A stretch of 64,000 nucleotides of DNA from Aneurinibacillus terranovensis DSM 18919 (GTDB lineage Bacteria > Bacillota > Bacilli > Aneurinibacillales > Aneurinibacillaceae), in assembly GCF_000430625.1 (NCBI RefSeq), contig NZ_AUMJ01000018.1, forward strand, positions 34,662 to 98,661. Reading direction: 5' to 3'. Below are positions 60,813 to 64,000 of this stretch, in pieces. Each line of letters starts with the position of its first letter. The first letter of the stretch is position 1. The notes below the pieces were generated by a model. The model was not told where the DNA came from and did no database searches. It saw only the letters and a program-made list of their open reading frames with translations. The position numbers and the translations under genes were made by a program.

Positions 60813-61643
60813 TTATTTCGTCATATCTTCCACAAATTTCGGAAGCACAAATGCCGCATGGTGAAGGCGCGGAGTGTAGTATTTCGTGTCAAGCTCAGGA
60901 ATCGTATTCAAATCGACCGCTTCCGGATCATATTTCTTCGAGCCAAGGGTAAAGGTCCACATCCCGCTCGGATACGTGGGAATGTTGGCAATGTAAAGCT
61001 TCGTGATTGGGAATATTTCCTTCACATCGTGCATGACTTTGCGGATTAAATCCTCTTTAAACCACGGGTTATCCGTCTGCGCAACAAACATTCCATCGTC
61101 CTTCAGCGCCTCATAAATCCCCTGGTAGAAACCGCGCTCAAACAGGGGAGCTGCAGGACCAACCGGTTCTGTGGAATCCACCATAATCACATCGTACAGG
61201 TTCTTACTTTTTACAATGTGCATAAATCCGTCATCCACTTTTACTTCTACACGCGGGTTATCAAGTTCGCCGGCAATGCTCGGGAGATACTTTTTCGAGT
61301 ATTCGATAACTTTTCCGTCGATTTCAACGAGGGTTGCCTTCTTTACTTTCTTATGTTTAAGTATCTCACGAATCGCTCCGCCGTCTCCACCGCCAACAAC
61401 GAGTACGTTTTCGGGATTGGGGTGCGTATTCAGTGCAGGGTGAACGACCATTTCATGATAAACAAATTCATCCACCTCTGACGTCATCACCATTCCGTCG
61501 AGGAAGAGCATATTGCCAAACTCCGGAGTTTCCACCATATCCAGCTTTTGAAATTCCGTTTGTTCTGTATGTAAAGTTTTATTCACTTCAACTGTGATTC
61601 CAAAATGATCCGTTTGTTTTTCCGTGTACCACATTCCACCCAT
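60813..61643 (-). CDS. speE: spermidine synthase
   Basis: Aminopropyltransferase making spermidine from putrescine; 276 aa from the ATG at 61643 ([16 protein letters not shown]), the usual length, with AAGGGGACG upstream; an in-frame extension to 61733 has no support. The binding motifs [16 protein letters not shown] near 83 and [18 protein letters not shown] near 155 (catalytic Asp) are clear. Its supplier enzyme SpeB is encoded next. Confidence 0.96.
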   Translation of the reverse strand: MGGMWYTEKQTDHFGITVEVNKTLHTEQTEFQKLDMVETPEFGNMLFLDGMVMTSEVDEFVYHEMVVHPALNTHPNPENVLVVGGGDGGAIREILKHKKVKKATLVEIDGKVIEYSKKYLPSIAGELDNPRVEVKVDDGFMHIVKSKNLYDVIMVDSTEPVGPAAPLFERGFYQGIYEALKDDGMFVAQTDNPWFKEDLIRKVMHDVKEIFPITKLYIANIPTYPSGMWTFTLGSKKYDPEAVDLNTIPELDTKYYTPRLHHAAFVLPKFVEDMTK

Positions 61644-61800
61644 TATCTTTCGTCCCCTTCCTTGTTCCTTTTGTAAGAAACGATTATATTTCAAGCCATG
61701 TTCAATTATAGTAAGACCCACATTAAAAATCAAAGATTACTTTTCGAACGGCCCATTGTGAGCCCTGTTTTATTCTTTCCTTCCTTAGAGACTATCATCC

Positions 61801-61830
61801 GTATAGATTCTACTAAAATAACCCATACTA
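61801..61830 (+). promoter_or_regulatory. SigG/SigF-like promoter of the class A PBP gene
   Basis: GTATA (61801-61805), 18-base spacer, CATACTA (61824-61830). The -10 matches the forespore SigG consensus CATnnTA. The start codon is 86 bases downstream. Consistent with the forespore expression known for B. subtilis pbpG. Confidence 0.6.
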
Positions 61831-61835
61831 TCTTT

Positions 61836-61899
61836 TAAAGAAAACTTTTGCTAGCGCCAAGCCGAAGAAGCTGGCGCACATGATAGCTCTAGTTGCAGT
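61836..61899 (-). repeat. dispersed repeat R2 (inverted partner of 59582-59647)
   Basis: Minus-strand reading: ACTGCAACTAGAGCTATCA, TGTGCGCCAGCTTCTT, CGGCTTGGCGCTAGC, AAAAGTTTTCTTTA. It lies in the leader between the SigG/F-like promoter and the PBP start, so it would be transcribed in the forespore. Confidence 0.75.
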
Positions 61900-61915
61900 G
61901 TAGGGGGTCTTCCCA

Positions 61916-63940
61916 ATGGAAATTATTCAGGAAAATCAGCTTGTACGCTGGTTCAAAATTTTAAAAAAAGCATTTCGATACGGACTTATTGCCTTTATGG
62001 TAACAGCCATTCTTTTTGGTGTTTTCCTTCTTTATTTGCGTTCTCAGCCGCTTCCGCCTATGCCAATCAACGAAACGACAACGATGTACGGAAGCGGCGG
62101 CCAGGTGATTGCCACGCTGTATAAAGGGGAAAATCGCACGTTTGTCCCGCTGAGTAAAATTCCTGTCTATGCGCGAGAGGCCACCGTCGCGATTGAAGAC
62201 CGCAAATTTTATACCCATACCGGGTTTGACTTTAAGCGAATCGCAGGGGCTGCTTTAACCGATATATGGCATATGTCCAAACTGGAAGGCGCAAGTACGA
62301 TTACGATGCAGCTTGCGCGGAATCTTTACTTAAGCCAAGACAAAACCTGGTCGCGAAAATGGAAGGAAGCAATCCTCACGATGCAGCTGGAGTTAAACTA
62401 TTCGAAGGCGCAGTTGCTTGAGCTGTACATGAATCAAATCTATTACGGGCACGGGGCGTACGGTATACAGGCGGCAGCCAAAACCTACTTTGGTAAAAAC
62501 GCATCCGACCTTTCCCTGGCTGAAGCGAGCATGCTGGCCGGTTTACCCAAGGGCCCTAAATATTATTCGCCTCATCTGAATATGAACGCGTGCAAAGAAC
62601 GGCAGGGATTCGTGCTTGCCGCAATGGTAAACACAAAGTTTATTACCGCACAGCAGGCGAAAGAGGCACGCTTACAGCCGCTTCATATTATCCCGCTCAA
62701 AACAAGGGATACCGTAATCGCCCCCTATTTTCGTGATTATGTAGCGAAAATGGTGATGGAAAAATACCATATTGATAAGGATACGCTGGAACACGGCGGG
62801 CTGAAAATTTATACTACGCTCGATCCGGATATTCAGCAAAAAGCCGAGAACACGATTAAAAAATACATGCCGACCAACCGGCCGCTCCAAGCTGCGCTCA
62901 TTTCAATGGACCCGCAAACCGGTTACATTCGCGCGATGGTCGGGGGGACAGACTATGCGAAAACACAGTTCAATCGCGCACTGGCCCACCGGCAGCCCGG
63001 TTCTTCGATTAAGCCAATCCTTTACCTGGCTGCCCTGGAGAACGGGTTTACATCGCTTACTAAAATAAAAAGCGAACCGACCGTTTTTACATTCGGTAAA
63101 GATCATAAGCAGACGTACATGCCAGGGAATTTTGGCGGCCAGTATGCTTATGACTATATTGATATGGAGCAGGCCATTGCCCGTTCCGATAACATTTACG
63201 CCGTGCAAACCAATATGACGATCGGTCCCGATAAAATGGTAAATATGGCTAAGCGGGTGGGAATTCAATCTCCTTTCAAGCCTATTCCTTCTATTGCACT
63301 CGGCACCGATCCTGTTACCCCCCTTGAGATGGTTCAGGCCTTCTCTGTACTGCCGAATCAGGGAAAAAGGGTCGATCCGATTGCGGTTCAAAAGATCGTA
63401 GACCGGGACGGGAATGTACTGGTTGACAGTCAACCGTATACACAGCAGGTGGTAAGTCCGGAAAATGCTTTTATCCTCACACATATGATGGAGAGCGTCT
63501 TTGCAAACGGAGGGACAGCCTACCGGGTATACGACATGCTTGAAAGGCCTGTAGCCGGGAAAACGGGAACAACCGATTATGATGCCTGGCTGACCGGCTT
63601 TACTCCTCAGTTGCTTACAAGCGTGTGGGTCGGCTACGATGACAACCGAAAAATCGACCCGTTTTATGACGGAAGGCTTGCCGCGCCGATATGGGCCGAC
63701 TTTATGGGACAAGCGCTGAAAGACAAACCAAAGACAATGTTTGCTATCCCGCCCGGCGTCATTTCCGCCTATGTTGACCCGGTCAGCGGGGAACTGGCGA
63801 CGAACGCCTGCCCCAACCAAAAACTTATGTATTTTATCCCGGGTACAGAACCGACGGAATACTGCAAGATTCACCCCGCGAAACCCGAACAAACAACTGT
63901 AAAGAAAAAATCATTCTGGGAGAGGTTTAAGTTCTGGTAA
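61916..63940 (+). CDS. pbpG: class A penicillin-binding protein (PbpG-like)
   Basis: Bifunctional peptidoglycan synthase, 674 aa. One N-terminal membrane anchor (about residues 18-42). The glycosyltransferase domain (about 55-235) has EDRKFYTHTGFDFKR with the catalytic Glu and GASTITMQLARNLYL. The transpeptidase domain (about 310-610) has SSIKP near 360, SDN near 420 and KTGTT near 545. The C-terminal tail is short and Lys-rich. It is divergent from speE, the position of B. subtilis pbpG, a forespore PBP. Ribosome site AGGGGGT. Confidence 0.93.
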   Translation: MEIIQENQLVRWFKILKKAFRYGLIAFMVTAILFGVFLLYLRSQPLPPMPINETTTMYGSGGQVIATLYKGENRTFVPLSKIPVYAREATVAIEDRKFYTHTGFDFKRIAGAALTDIWHMSKLEGASTITMQLARNLYLSQDKTWSRKWKEAILTMQLELNYSKAQLLELYMNQIYYGHGAYGIQAAAKTYFGKNASDLSLAEASMLAGLPKGPKYYSPHLNMNACKERQGFVLAAMVNTKFITAQQAKEARLQPLHIIPLKTRDTVIAPYFRDYVAKMVMEKYHIDKDTLEHGGLKIYTTLDPDIQQKAENTIKKYMPTNRPLQAALISMDPQTGYIRAMVGGTDYAKTQFNRALAHRQPGSSIKPILYLAALENGFTSLTKIKSEPTVFTFGKDHKQTYMPGNFGGQYAYDYIDMEQAIARSDNIYAVQTNMTIGPDKMVNMAKRVGIQSPFKPIPSIALGTDPVTPLEMVQAFSVLPNQGKRVDPIAVQKIVDRDGNVLVDSQPYTQQVVSPENAFILTHMMESVFANGGTAYRVYDMLERPVAGKTGTTDYDAWLTGFTPQLLTSVWVGYDDNRKIDPFYDGRLAAPIWADFMGQALKDKPKTMFAIPPGVISAYVDPVSGELATNACPNQKLMYFIPGTEPTEYCKIHPAKPEQTTVKKKSFWERFKFW

Positions 63941-64000
63941 CAACATGCTCTAAAGCTAAATTTGAAGAGGCTGCCCCTTAAGTCATAAAACGACTGCGGA
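63941..64000. other. right edge, non-coding as far as visible
   Basis: Sixty bases after the PBP stop. GAGGCTGCCCCTTAAGTC could be part of a terminator cut by the window edge. Confidence 0.4.

Noticed and set aside
62903..63892. 329-residue minus-strand open frame opposite the PBP gene
   Set aside because: The plus-strand frame has all PBP motifs; the reverse frame has no recognizable domain and arises from codon bias.

Overview
The window is a continuous, almost entirely leftward-transcribed (minus strand) stretch of a Gram-positive, endospore-forming Bacillales chromosome. Gene content and order follow the region of the Bacillus subtilis chromosome running from pbpG/speE/speB and argS/ywiB through rpoE-pyrG-spo0F-fba-fsa-murA-glpX-rho-rpmE, prfA-prmC-spoIIR-tsaC(ywlC)-mntP-ywlE-rpiB-ywlG-glyA-upp-mnaA and the atp operon. 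Two departures point away from B. subtilis itself and toward a Paenibacillaceae/Aneurinibacillus-like relative: an 11-subunit type nuo operon after atp, and an icmF/acyl-CoA dehydrogenase block between the fadF-like gene and rpoE. The genus is an inference from memory of gene order. SpoIIR, Spo0F, a YhcN/YlaJ lipoprotein and a SigG/SigF-like promoter in front of pbpG all indicate sporulation.

Layout. 1-9.1 kb: nuoN(partial)-M-L-K-J-I-H-D-C-B-A, with no nuoE, F or G. 9.3-9.8 kb: the only rightward gene in the left half, a low-molecular-weight phosphatase. 9.9-17.1 kb: the complete F1Fo ATP synthase operon with atpI and an atpZ-like gene. 17.4-24.3 kb: thiolase, a large S-layer-anchored phosphodiester glycosidase, a GNAT-like protein, UDP-GlcNAc 2-epimerase and uracil phosphoribosyltransferase. 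24.7-35.7 kb: glyA-ywlG-rpiB, a chemoreceptor, an arginine phosphatase with a coiled-coil insertion, a ZIP transporter, mntP, tsaC, spoIIR, prmC-prfA and a sporulation lipoprotein. 35.9-45.9 kb: rpmE, an unassigned radical SAM protein, rho, glpX, murA, fsa, fba, spo0F, pyrG and rpoE. 46.2-57.1 kb: a fatty-acid/branched-acyl-CoA catabolic block (icmF, TetR regulator, two acyl-CoA dehydrogenases, 3-hydroxybutyryl-CoA dehydrogenase, thiolase, FadF-type ETF:quinone oxidoreductase). 57.4-63.9 kb: argS, a YwiB-like gene, speB, speE and the divergent class A PBP.

How the parts work together. Acyl-CoA dehydrogenases, HBD and thiolase form a beta-oxidation set whose ETF electrons would enter the quinone pool through FadF. 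IcmF interconverts isobutyryl- and n-butyryl-CoA. Complex I and ATP synthase complete the respiratory chain. The most informative non-coding signals are: a pyrG leader with the hallmarks of CTP-sensing G-tract attenuation; a cluster of DnaA boxes at tsaC/spoIIR; a near-perfect FadR operator on the fadF promoter; a SigH promoter before spo0F; and several families of intergenic inverted or dispersed repeats. No tRNA, rRNA, CRISPR array, transposase or prophage gene was seen. I did not find a wholly new multi-gene system; the strongest novelties are a coiled-coil inserted into the arginine phosphatase, the Ala/Lys-rich NuoC extension, an orphan radical SAM protein and the repeat families.
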